Shown piece by piece: positions 25,029 to 32,659 of a DNA stretch of 38,425 nucleotides. Source of the DNA: Bacteroidota bacterium (lineage in GTDB: Bacteria; Bacteroidota; Bacteroidia; Bacteroidales; Prolixibacteraceae); NCBI GenBank assembly GCA_023251455.1, contig JAHEYT010000062.1:1-38425 (forward strand). The letters run 5' to 3'. The notes under the pieces were generated by a model, which was not told where the DNA came from, made no database searches, and saw only the letters and a list, made by a program, of their open reading frames with translations. Within the stretch, counting starts at the first letter, position 1; each line of letters opens with the position of its first letter. A program made the translations under genes and the position numbers.

Positions 25029-26237
25029 CTAAAAATGGTTATTTGAATGTCCTTCGACCAATACAAATTCAAGTTCATCATTGATAACCAAATCGCGCAT
25101 GGTGTTTGTCAATTCAAATTCACCGCGCTCCAGGTTTACCGGAATGACTCTTCCATCCCAAACTAACCATCGGAAACGTGAATAGATGAAATCCTGAAGG
25201 GCTTCAATTTCGGCAACATTTAACCGGTTGCCCGGAAAGATGGACCATTTGCGCGATCCGGTTGAACTGGTTTCGATAACCGATCGGTCACGGGTAGTTG
25301 CATTGCGGTCGAGCTGCTGAATGCCGGTTTCACCCTCTGAATTGATCAGCAATTTAATTGCTCCGGTAAACCAGACATCATCGATGCCAGCCAATGAGTT
25401 GGCGAAGAACAGGAACGTGTTGTTCTCGTAATGCTTCGAATCAATAATAAATGTGCGGCGTTCGCCTATCTGGGTCTCTCCATCGAACTGAAAAACTGCA
25501 AACTGTTTTGCATCGGCCGGAAGTCCTAATTTGGCCGGATCGAGCACAAATTCATACAAACCGTCAGGATCCAGCGTGATTTCAAAAGTTAGTGGCACAA
25601 CAGAGTCATCGGCAGCTGTATATTCCACCACCAGCGAGCGGGTAACTGGCTCAGTTTCGGGAAGCAAATACCAGAGGCGAACCGGCTGCATGTATGAGAT
25701 CCGCTGAAAGTTTGGCCGGTGGGTCAGGAACTTGTTTGCCTGGATAAAATCCTGATAGAAATTAGTGGCAGCTTCGTTGTATTGTGCCTGCCGATCCTGG
25801 CTCATTCCTCCCTTCAGGATCCGGATCGAAACGGCAGCGGCCACATCTTGCCACAATTCAATCTTTTTGCCGAATGTTTCACTGGCCAAAACGTTATCGA
25901 TGTAACTGGCACCGGCTAAAATATCAATGTCGAACGCCCGGAGTGGATGTTTGATGGCAATCGGCTCACCATACGGATGGGTGAAATTGTACTTCGTTGG
26001 CGCATCGAGGTATTCCGAAAAATCGAAGATTGATTTGCCACTGCCTGCTACTGCCGGAACCAACGGCAGCCATGGACGTGAATCGATGAATGGGCCACCG
26101 GCTACAGCTCCATCGGTACTGATTGCTTTCAGCAACGCCCTGGGCGATTCGCCTTTGATATCGTCGTTGGTCACTTCAATTTCAACCCGGTTACCGGAGA
26201 GCTGAACAGGACCGCCGTATATGCTGTGATTGATCAT
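25029..26237 (-). CDS. Tail protein, first gene of the fibre operon
   Basis: I do not recognise the family of this 402-residue protein. It is beta-rich, without signal peptide, with an N-terminal stretch YGGPVQLSGNRVEIEVTNDD and a C-terminal region resembling phage tail proteins that end with EFVLVEGHSN. The GSGKS string at about residue 65 lacks any other NTPase motif and is probably chance. Coming directly after the tape measure and heading the fibre operon, it fits a distal tail or tail-tip adaptor. Late promoter C ends 35 bases before its ATG. Confidence 0.6.
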   Translation of the reverse strand: MINHSIYGGPVQLSGNRVEIEVTNDDIKGESPRALLKAISTDGAVAGGPFIDSRPWLPLVPAVAGSGKSIFDFSEYLDAPTKYNFTHPYGEPIAIKHPLRAFDIDILAGASYIDNVLASETFGKKIELWQDVAAAVSIRILKGGMSQDRQAQYNEAATNFYQDFIQANKFLTHRPNFQRISYMQPVRLWYLLPETEPVTRSLVVEYTAADDSVVPLTFEITLDPDGLYEFVLDPAKLGLPADAKQFAVFQFDGETQIGERRTFIIDSKHYENNTFLFFANSLAGIDDVWFTGAIKLLINSEGETGIQQLDRNATTRDRSVIETSSTGSRKWSIFPGNRLNVAEIEALQDFIYSRFRWLVWDGRVIPVNLERGEFELTNTMRDLVINDELEFVLVEGHSNNHF

Positions 26238-26240
26238 CGG

Positions 26241-26279
26241 AATTATGAGTTATGAATGATGAATGATGAATGAAAGATA
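26241..26279. repeat. Tandem ATGAATG-type microsatellite
   Basis: Short repeats of TTATGAG/ATGAATG units lie in the leader of the 25029-26237 gene and overlap the -7 box of late promoter C. A related array is at 29363-29392 near promoter D. Confidence 0.6.
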
Positions 26280-26307
26280 GGGCGTGGGGTGCGGTGGAGA
26301 AAGGACA
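26272..26307 (-). promoter_or_regulatory. Prophage late promoter C (tail-fibre operon)
   Basis: On the minus strand TGTCCTTTC (26299-26307), 19 bp, then TATCTTTC (26272-26279), one base off TAnnTTTG. It drives the 402-residue tail protein, the 418-residue protein, the giant fibre and the LamG protein. Confidence 0.82.
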
Positions 26308-26335
26308 GAAAAACGCTGCGAGAGGGCATTGGGAA

Positions 26336-26386
26336 AATAGAGACAGGGCTGTGAAAAAATAGAGACAGGGCAATGCCCTGTCTCTA
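26336..26386. repeat. REP-like palindrome TAGAGACAGGGC
   Basis: Bases 26360-26386 form a perfect palindrome with a one-base centre (TAGAGACAGGGCA, A, and its complement). A further direct half copy begins near 26336. It lies between the tape-measure stop and late promoter C and could end the tape-measure transcript; the sequence resembles scattered RAGAGAC-type palindromes of Bacteroidota and cyanobacteria. Confidence 0.65.
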
Positions 26387-26390
26387 CGGT

Positions 26391-28844
26391 TTATTTTTTG
26401 AATCCGCCCATTCCGGTCTGATCGATCAGATCTGAGATTTCGTCGAGTTCTTTTTTGAAAGGCACGATCGGGAACTGAACGCCGTTTTTAACCAGGATAG
26501 CCACAGCCCTCGACATGTTGTTGATGGCGGAGGTAAGCTCGGGATCACGGGGGGATATCGCAATGTCTGGAACTCCGGATCCTCCGGATTGAGGAATATC
26601 GGAAGCAAAGCCGCCGCTTTGCCTTCCATTTGGAACCATACCCATGGATGCCATTACTGCAGGAAGATTAAGCGTTGCTGCTTTGCCTTGCTTTTGAGCC
26701 AGATCGATTATTTGATATACCTTCCGGATGGATGGATTGCGGACCGTAGACGCTGAACCAATGAATTCGTTGGCATGGTATGTACCCATTGGCGTGGAGT
26801 CGGAAGCAGCAGTTTCGGCAAAACCACCGGATTGTTTAGAACCTGATTTTTTTATTAATGCTCCTCTTACCGCTTGGTAAGCTATCTCCATTGCAACAAC
26901 TTTAGCAATAGCAATAGCTGCTTTTATAGGTCCTCCAGATATACCTTGAAGTATTGCTTTGGCTTTTTCGATCATGAAAAACTCATGAAAAGCATCGAGT
27001 GCCATTACTAATGTAGCCTTTAAATAATCGGCCATAGTTGCCTCGTTGTCATTCATTAAGTCAGCAAACGTCTGCCCGGCAGATTGGGCAAACTGAAGGT
27101 ATTGAGCCTGCCGTTGTTTTATAATATCCTTTTCTTTTTCTTCCGCAGCTTTCATTTTGTCAACTGCCAAATTTGTGCGTTCAATTAATGCAGCAATAGC
27201 AGCATCTTGCACTTTCTGATCTTCAGCCTGGGTAGCTTCGTTTTCTTTGGTAAAATCGGCCATTGATTTAGCAAATTCATCATTTGCAGTTTTTTGAGCT
27301 TCAATGCGCTTTTGGTTGATCTGGTTGTCAATATCGATGGTACTTTGCCCATATTGCTCGATAAGTGCTTTTTTTAGAATTAGATAGGCCTGCTCTGCTG
27401 CTAACTGCTCGGCCTGAAACCTTTCTTCAGACCAACCTTCGTTAATGTACTGATCGGTTAATTTTGAAAGTCGTTGATTATTGGCCGCATCAAGTTGTTG
27501 AATTGACTTGTCGGAAGCCTCTTTGCGTGCAGCTATTTCTTCAGCGATAATTGCCTGTTTTTCGCTTGATGATGCTTTTTGCAGGCGACGGGTTTCTCTT
27601 TCGAATTCAGCATCTTTATCAAACTCTTCGGCTTTCATTTTCTGCAATGCCTGGAATGCTTCTTCGTTTTTATTTGCAAATTCAGCAAACGCTTTATCAT
27701 TTTCCATTGCTGAAGCCAATTGCTTATCATCGATATCCAACCATTGCTTTAACTGAGCTTCTTTCTGAGCCATGGTTAGTTTATTGTTGTTGATCTTTGA
27801 GGCCAAATCAGAAACTTCGGCAGCAGTACGTTCTTTCAGAAATTGTTTTTCGAGACTATTTAGCTCGATTTCTTTGCCCATAGCCTGATCAATCAGATCA
27901 CTTTTTTCCTTCGCTGTTTTATTTGCATCTTTCGATGTATTCTTTAACTTTTCAATTTCGGATCTTAATTTCGACATGCGCGGCTGGGCAGCGGCTTCGC
28001 GATCGGCAATGTCGTCCATTATTTGCACATAGTCGTATCCGGCACCGGCTGTTTCGCGAAACTGTTTGGCCATCCCGACAAAAGCATCTGATCCGTTCTT
28101 TTTAAATCCTTGCCAGTCGAACGTGGCGAGCGATCCCAGCATTTTAAAGAAGCTCATTGTACGGTCGATAAGTACATCCAATACATTACCCATTCCTTTC
28201 ATCGTACCGGCAAACATATTTGCGCCACTATCAGTTGAAGTAAAAGCTTTGTAAAGTAACGTCAATCCACCAACGATAACGGCGATAGTTGCACCAATCG
28301 GGTTGGCTACTAATGCCCAAAGCGCCTTGCCTATTGCGGTAATTCCTTGGATTACTGCTCCAATAGGACCAGGAATGGAGGAAAGGCTTGAACCGAGTTT
28401 ACCGAGGAAACCAGAGGTTGCTCCAATTGCTGCTTTGTTCTTATTAAATTGTTTTTCGGTAGCAATCAATTCGGTATTCAATTTTTCGAATCGTGCAGGA
28501 TCGGCGCTTTGTGTCATATCGCCAAGCTCTTTGCGAAGCTCTAATGTCCGTTTTTTCAGTTGAGTTTGAGTCATTTCTGTCAACCCAATTGTTTTACGGA
28601 GCGCATCCATCTGTGCTTTATTCTCCTTGATCGATTTGTTATTTTCGGAGATGGCTTTGGTCACCTTATCATACTCTTCTTTGTGTTCTTTTCCCAAAGC
28701 CTTCAGTTTAGCCTGTGAAATTCGAAGCCGATCGTTTTCGTTGGCCAGCGTTGACGTTTTCTGAGTTAAGTCAACCAGCGATTTTTGTGCTTCGTTTGAG
28801 CCGATTTGCACTTCAGCCCCGATGACATCTTTTTTTAAGCTCAT
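26391..28844 (-). CDS. Phage tail tape-measure protein
   Basis: The 817-residue protein shows the tape-measure pattern. An N-terminal coiled coil (about 20-130) is followed by a Gly/Ala-rich hydrophobic region with likely membrane helices (about 150-205, including ANPIGATIAVIVGGLTLLYK). Then comes a very long Lys/Glu/Ala-rich coiled coil (about 290-570) and a Gly/Ser-rich end. It sets tail length and ejects with the DNA. The gene overlaps the upstream 134-residue gene by one base and shares late promoter D. Length predicts a flexible tail of roughly 120 nm by the usual 1.5 A per residue rule. Confidence 0.88.
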   Translation of the reverse strand: MSLKKDVIGAEVQIGSNEAQKSLVDLTQKTSTLANENDRLRISQAKLKALGKEHKEEYDKVTKAISENNKSIKENKAQMDALRKTIGLTEMTQTQLKKRTLELRKELGDMTQSADPARFEKLNTELIATEKQFNKNKAAIGATSGFLGKLGSSLSSIPGPIGAVIQGITAIGKALWALVANPIGATIAVIVGGLTLLYKAFTSTDSGANMFAGTMKGMGNVLDVLIDRTMSFFKMLGSLATFDWQGFKKNGSDAFVGMAKQFRETAGAGYDYVQIMDDIADREAAAQPRMSKLRSEIEKLKNTSKDANKTAKEKSDLIDQAMGKEIELNSLEKQFLKERTAAEVSDLASKINNNKLTMAQKEAQLKQWLDIDDKQLASAMENDKAFAEFANKNEEAFQALQKMKAEEFDKDAEFERETRRLQKASSSEKQAIIAEEIAARKEASDKSIQQLDAANNQRLSKLTDQYINEGWSEERFQAEQLAAEQAYLILKKALIEQYGQSTIDIDNQINQKRIEAQKTANDEFAKSMADFTKENEATQAEDQKVQDAAIAALIERTNLAVDKMKAAEEKEKDIIKQRQAQYLQFAQSAGQTFADLMNDNEATMADYLKATLVMALDAFHEFFMIEKAKAILQGISGGPIKAAIAIAKVVAMEIAYQAVRGALIKKSGSKQSGGFAETAASDSTPMGTYHANEFIGSASTVRNPSIRKVYQIIDLAQKQGKAATLNLPAVMASMGMVPNGRQSGGFASDIPQSGGSGVPDIAISPRDPELTSAINNMSRAVAILVKNGVQFPIVPFKKELDEISDLIDQTGMGGFKK

Positions 28845-29248
28845 TACAGTGGTTTTTTATAGGATTCGCGAATCATATCGAATATTTCGGTCTGCACAGT
28901 TTCAGTTAGGCCATAACGGAGGGTTCCAAACGCATAGCCATATACATAACCCCAGAGCGGACGATTATAAACAGGACCATATACTTTCTTTTTATGTCCT
29001 GAGGCAGTGCGTTTTAAATCGATAAATCGTAAGTCAATGAGATAATTAAAATGCAATACGGCTCCAGATCCACTTTTTGTAACTATAAAAGCATCGTACA
29101 ATGAATTGATTGTATGGCCTGTGCGATAATTTAAATATGAATCGATGTTTTTAGCCTGTTCTTTCAATATCATACCTGCAGCATTGCGTAATACACGAGC
29201 TGTAAATTCGGAATAAACCATTTGGCGCTGATACTGATCGGAAATCAT
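28844..29248 (-). CDS. Small tail/neck protein preceding the tape measure
   Basis: The 134-residue protein is basic and soluble, with MISDQYQRQMVYSEFTARVL at the start and a Gly/Tyr-rich middle (NRPLWGYVYGYAFGTLRYGL). It is translationally coupled to the tape measure by a one-base stop/start overlap. Its size and place suggest a tail-completion or HK97 gp10-like role, but I see no decisive motif. Late promoter D ends 26 bases before its ATG. Confidence 0.6.
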   Translation of the reverse strand: MISDQYQRQMVYSEFTARVLRNAAGMILKEQAKNIDSYLNYRTGHTINSLYDAFIVTKSGSGAVLHFNYLIDLRFIDLKRTASGHKKKVYGPVYNRPLWGYVYGYAFGTLRYGLTETVQTEIFDMIRESYKKPL

Positions 29249-29273
29249 TTGAACCTGATTAATGTTACCGGTT

Positions 29274-29309
29274 CAAATTTGAAGGATTGAGAAATGGGTA
29301 GAAAGGACA
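29274..29309 (-). promoter_or_regulatory. Prophage late promoter D (tape-measure operon)
   Basis: On the minus strand TGTCCTTTC (29301-29309), 19 bp, then CAAATTTG (29274-29281), one base off TAnnTTTG. It reads into the 134-residue gene and the tape measure. Confidence 0.82.
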
Positions 29310-29333
29310 GGTTCGACAGGCTCACCTACCAAT

Positions 29334-29361
29334 AAAAAAGCAGCCGGGAAGCTGCTTTTTT
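29334..29361. terminator. Terminator upstream of late promoter D
   Basis: AAAAAGCAGC and GCTGCTTTTT form a perfect 10-bp GC-containing stem with flanking T/A runs on both strands. It insulates promoter D from the upstream gene at 29395. Confidence 0.85.
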
Positions 29362-29394
29362 AGTTATGAGTTATGAGATATAAGTTATGAATGA

Positions 29395-29661
29395 TCAGGA
29401 ATTGCGGATGATCATCCATTTGAGTTGGAATGTCATTTTACCCGGATCTGGACAATAGCGGTAACCGGCATCGGTCATGGCATCGAAAATGAGTTTCGAG
29501 TCAACTTCGGCACCCGGATGAAACTGGTTAAGGGCTTCTACAATTTCGGCAGTGCTGAAAAAATCAGTTGCATGGGCAATGTCGGCAGCAGGAGAATACC
29601 AGCCAGAGAACTGATGAATGACCTGGGCAATGAATTCGGATGGTTCCATAATTTTTGGCAT
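29395..29661 (-). CDS. Small prophage protein of unknown function
   Basis: I start at ATG 29661 (MPKIMEPSEF); the frame is open to a GTG at 29691. The 88 residues contain FIAQVIHQFSGWYSPAADIA and end with KMTFQLKWMIIRNS. There is no signal peptide or known motif. A -7-like box (TACCTTTG on the minus strand, 29786-29793) lies upstream, and a strong terminator follows. Role unknown, probably in tail or head assembly by position. Confidence 0.55.
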   Translation of the reverse strand: MPKIMEPSEFIAQVIHQFSGWYSPAADIAHATDFFSTAEIVEALNQFHPGAEVDSKLIFDAMTDAGYRYCPDPGKMTFQLKWMIIRNS

Positions 29662-29827
29662 AAAGACCCCAGCAGCAGGTCGCCAAACCACTCTAATAAA
29701 TACCGAAGTATTCCAAAAGATGCCACTGGGGAAAATTTTCCCTTCTGGACTTCGATAATTATTTATATGAGTGTGTTTGGCGTTTCAAAGGTAGGAAGAA
29801 AAAATAAAAACCACTGTAAGACTTGAT

Positions 29828-30160
29828 TTAATTAGATATTTCTTTCTTTTTGAATACAAAATATTGTAAAGTTTCAATATAGGTTGAAACGTAATCCCAA
29901 CCATTTTTATCCATATAATTCAGAATTGAAGCTTCGTTCTTAAACTTCAGTTTTTTGCCACTTATTTCATCAAAGAAATCAAATGTTTCTTCATCGGCCT
30001 GAACCTGCAAAACAGATGGAGCAAGATGTGATGTTATTACAATACAATATTTTTCGGATAAATTTTTCAACTCACCAACCTCTCCTGAAGTTTGGTTTTT
30101 TACTTTTTGTGCAAAAGTTATCGCCGGGAATAACAATAACAGCATAAGTAGTTTTTTCAT
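29828..30160 (-). CDS. Small secreted protein inside the prophage
   Basis: The 110 residues start with a Sec signal peptide (MKKLLMLLLLFPAITFAQ) and continue as a small soluble domain (KVKNQTSGEVGELKNLSEKY, then a C-terminal YFVFKKKEISN). It stands alone between structural genes with gaps on both sides. A moron or cargo gene acting in the periplasm or outside is likely. Family not recognised. Confidence 0.65.
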   Translation of the reverse strand: MKKLLMLLLLFPAITFAQKVKNQTSGEVGELKNLSEKYCIVITSHLAPSVLQVQADEETFDFFDEISGKKLKFKNEASILNYMDKNGWDYVSTYIETLQYFVFKKKEISN

Positions 30161-30201
30161 TGATTTAATTTTGGTTTAACATACTGCAATATAAACCAAT
30201 T

Positions 30202-30768
30202 TTAAACCATATCAATACCCGTTTTTGAAAACATCATGGAGAAGCCGGTGGCGTTCTGGAGCTCGCGGGCGTACCATGGACTAATGCGGTGAGGAAAGCT
30301 GATTTGTTTTATGAATGGATGATACTTCGAATCTTCGATCATAATGGCGCGTACCTGGCGCATCATATTCAGCAATTCGTCTTGCATAATGATAATTTCG
30401 GCCAGATCGAACTTTGCGGAGTCGATTTTACGTGCAATGATGATACCGAACTCAATCTCGTCGTTCAGGCGCTTGATCTGATCTTGCGAACAAGAAAGCT
30501 GGCCATAATCCAACAGCATGAATGTTCCGGCAGTATCGTCAATACTTTGCTTCAGTTTTTCTTCGTTTGAAGAGAATAAAAAATTGCGGATATCCGGGAT
30601 AAGCGAATTCGGATTTAAGGCTGAAACCTGATTTTTCAGGTCGGCATAGCCATCAACTGCAGGATTACCGGTTCGGAAAATAGACGAGATTACTCCCTCC
30701 AGTTTCGGAAATTTAGCAAAGTATAAAAAGGCTTCGCGCAATATGGTTGGATGTAGTTGAATGCTCAT
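30202..30768 (-). CDS. Unknown phage structural/assembly protein
   Basis: The 188-residue protein is soluble, with MSIQLHPTILREAFLYFAKF at the start and a C-terminal ISPWYARELQNATGFSMMFS. It overlaps the upstream gene by an ATGA-type junction, so it is part of the portal-to-tail run. No known motif; a head-tail joining or tail-terminator role would fit its place. Confidence 0.55.
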   Translation of the reverse strand: MSIQLHPTILREAFLYFAKFPKLEGVISSIFRTGNPAVDGYADLKNQVSALNPNSLIPDIRNFLFSSNEEKLKQSIDDTAGTFMLLDYGQLSCSQDQIKRLNDEIEFGIIIARKIDSAKFDLAEIIIMQDELLNMMRQVRAIMIEDSKYHPFIKQISFPHRISPWYARELQNATGFSMMFSKTGIDMV

Positions 30769-31763
30769 ATAATTTGATTGATTTTTGAAATGGTTAATCC
30801 GGTTAGTTCGGCAATTTTATCGATGGCATTTCCCTGTTTGTGCAGACTCACTACACTGTTGACCAGATCGGAATACATGATCTCGAAGAATTTAAGCAGG
30901 TTGCTATTGTCGATATCGGCATAGCCCGATTTAATGAGCGAATGTGCCACTGTACCCAATCCGAGGTTATGCTTTGGCTTGGCTTCGACATGATCAGCCA
31001 CCGGAGCATTAAACAGGATGGAATATTTCGTCCGGGTGGTGAGAAACGTCTGGATGGCATTGAAATTGATGAAAATAGCATTCTTCGTTTCCAGATCGAG
31101 CCAACCGAGTGTTTTGGCAACCTGCCCGGCTTCCAATGTACTGTAATGTTTGCTTTTGCCTGAATATAAAATAGCAACCAACAGGTTAAGCAGCGACTCT
31201 TTGCCGGTTTCCTGAATTTCGAGCGCCACCATTTGTGCATTGATGAACTGAGAGGTGGTGAGCGATGTAGTCAGGATGTTGTCTTCCATATCGAACGTAT
31301 AACCTTTAAAGATGTGGCGACGGCGCCCAATGACCGGAATTAGGTTTTTCGCAAATACGATGTCTGGAACTGTTGACTTTGCCGATTTTGCAGCCCACCG
31401 TATTTCCGGAGTTTCTTCGAGTTCTTCAGGAAGGTATCGCTCAAGCTTTTCGCGGATCTCCTTTTTCAGCTTACCGAACGATTTGGAATTTTCGTAATCG
31501 ATGCGCATCATGAAGGTCATCTGGTGAGCTATCCGGAGGATGTTTTCGGCCTGCCGATCGGCAATGTTGTGTTTTGGATGTAAGCTGAATTTTTCGCCTG
31601 AAATAAGAAGAAAAGTCATTAACCGAAGCTGGCTCAAGGTGATATCTCCGGACATAAACTTAGCGATGTAGCCAAGCTCCTGCTTAAATTCATCGGCTGT
31701 CAATTCTTCCCACTTGTTTTTTAACTGATGGGTATTTCCATTGCTAAAAGGGATATCGATCAT
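30765..31763 (-). CDS. Unknown phage protein, possible assembly chaperone
   Basis: The 332 residues are mostly helical and charged. They begin MIDIPFSNGNTHQLKNKWEE, and the end IAELTGLTISKINQII looks like a small helix-turn-helix. Start and stop overlap the neighbours (ATGA both sides), showing tight coupling. I see no capsid or tail-tube signature. A tail-assembly chaperone or head-joining protein is conceivable. Confidence 0.55.
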   Translation of the reverse strand: MIDIPFSNGNTHQLKNKWEELTADEFKQELGYIAKFMSGDITLSQLRLMTFLLISGEKFSLHPKHNIADRQAENILRIAHQMTFMMRIDYENSKSFGKLKKEIREKLERYLPEELEETPEIRWAAKSAKSTVPDIVFAKNLIPVIGRRRHIFKGYTFDMEDNILTTSLTTSQFINAQMVALEIQETGKESLLNLLVAILYSGKSKHYSTLEAGQVAKTLGWLDLETKNAIFINFNAIQTFLTTRTKYSILFNAPVADHVEAKPKHNLGLGTVAHSLIKSGYADIDNSNLLKFFEIMYSDLVNSVVSLHKQGNAIDKIAELTGLTISKINQII

Positions 31764-32659
31764 GGCATGTAAAATTTATCGTTTTCGGTGACTGTGCTTT
31801 GAGGAAGGATGTAGGTTCCTGAGTTGCGTGGAGCATTGTTGGCTTCTTCGATCTTTAATAAATAGCTGGCTGCTTTGTTGCGGAAGAATGCGGCAGATGA
31901 GTTTTTCAGATCAGTTTCAGTCGTCATTCCTTTGGCAGTCCGGGTATCCGTATCTTTTTGAATATCGGCGCGAATTCCGGAAGGTAGTTCGGTATAATCA
32001 AGCTGCTGACAGGCACGTGCTAGTGTTTCGTAAGCAATAGCCTTACCAATCAAAAACTTCATATTCGAATCCGTGATTTCAGGAAAAGCTTTTACCCGTG
32101 GCTTGATTTCATCGTTCTGAACCTCTTCGATGATAAAGACCACATTATTGAAGAAATAGGATGAATCGACAGCGCCATAAAACCGCTTAAACTCTTTGGA
32201 ATTCTTGATGAATAGCGATTGGCGAAGTTTGAACTGATCGGTAGCAGCATAATCGGCAAAGTCTGCAGTATTCGACTCCAGGTGATTGAGCAGGAAGTTA
32301 AGTTCTGCCCATGCATTTTCCAGATAAGTTTCAACCTGTTTGTTTTCCTGGTATCGGTAAAGCTTATTTTCGGTGTTGTTTCGCTGCGATGCTTCGAAGA
32401 TGAAATAAGGAATGGCCGATAGATTGGCCAATGCAGCCCGTAAAAATACCACTGCAATCCCATTTTTTGTGGTTACGTCGAACCCTTCGGTATTGTATGC
32501 AGTTTTTAACTGATCGTATGTTTCCTGACCAATCAGACTGACCAGTTTTTGATATTGTGGCCGATAATGTGACTCAAAGTCATCAATCCGGCCATCGGTA
32601 GGCATCTGAGGAGCAAACTCCCTTAACTCTGATGGATATAAAAAGAAATCTTTGATCAT
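31760..32659 (-). CDS. Connector-like phage protein (DUF6712-like)
   Basis: The 299 residues are helical and begin MIKDFFLYPSELREFAPQMP, with a conserved-looking core FLRAALANLSAIPYFIFEAS. The pattern resembles DUF6712-type proteins that follow portals in Bacteroidota phages and probably join head and tail; this match is from memory of the pattern and is tentative. It is coupled to the portal gene by a 4-base overlap. No capsid protein gene is found between portal and this gene, nor after it. Confidence 0.5.
   Translation of the reverse strand: MIKDFFLYPSELREFAPQMPTDGRIDDFESHYRPQYQKLVSLIGQETYDQLKTAYNTEGFDVTTKNGIAVVFLRAALANLSAIPYFIFEASQRNNTENKLYRYQENKQVETYLENAWAELNFLLNHLESNTADFADYAATDQFKLRQSLFIKNSKEFKRFYGAVDSSYFFNNVVFIIEEVQNDEIKPRVKAFPEITDSNMKFLIGKAIAYETLARACQQLDYTELPSGIRADIQKDTDTRTAKGMTTETDLKNSSAAFFRNKAASYLLKIEEANNAPRNSGTYILPQSTVTENDKFYMP

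Noticed and set aside
26020..26060. Walker-A-like GSGKS in the 402-residue tail protein.
   Set aside because: No Walker B or other NTPase motif, and the setting is a beta-rich tail protein; probably chance.
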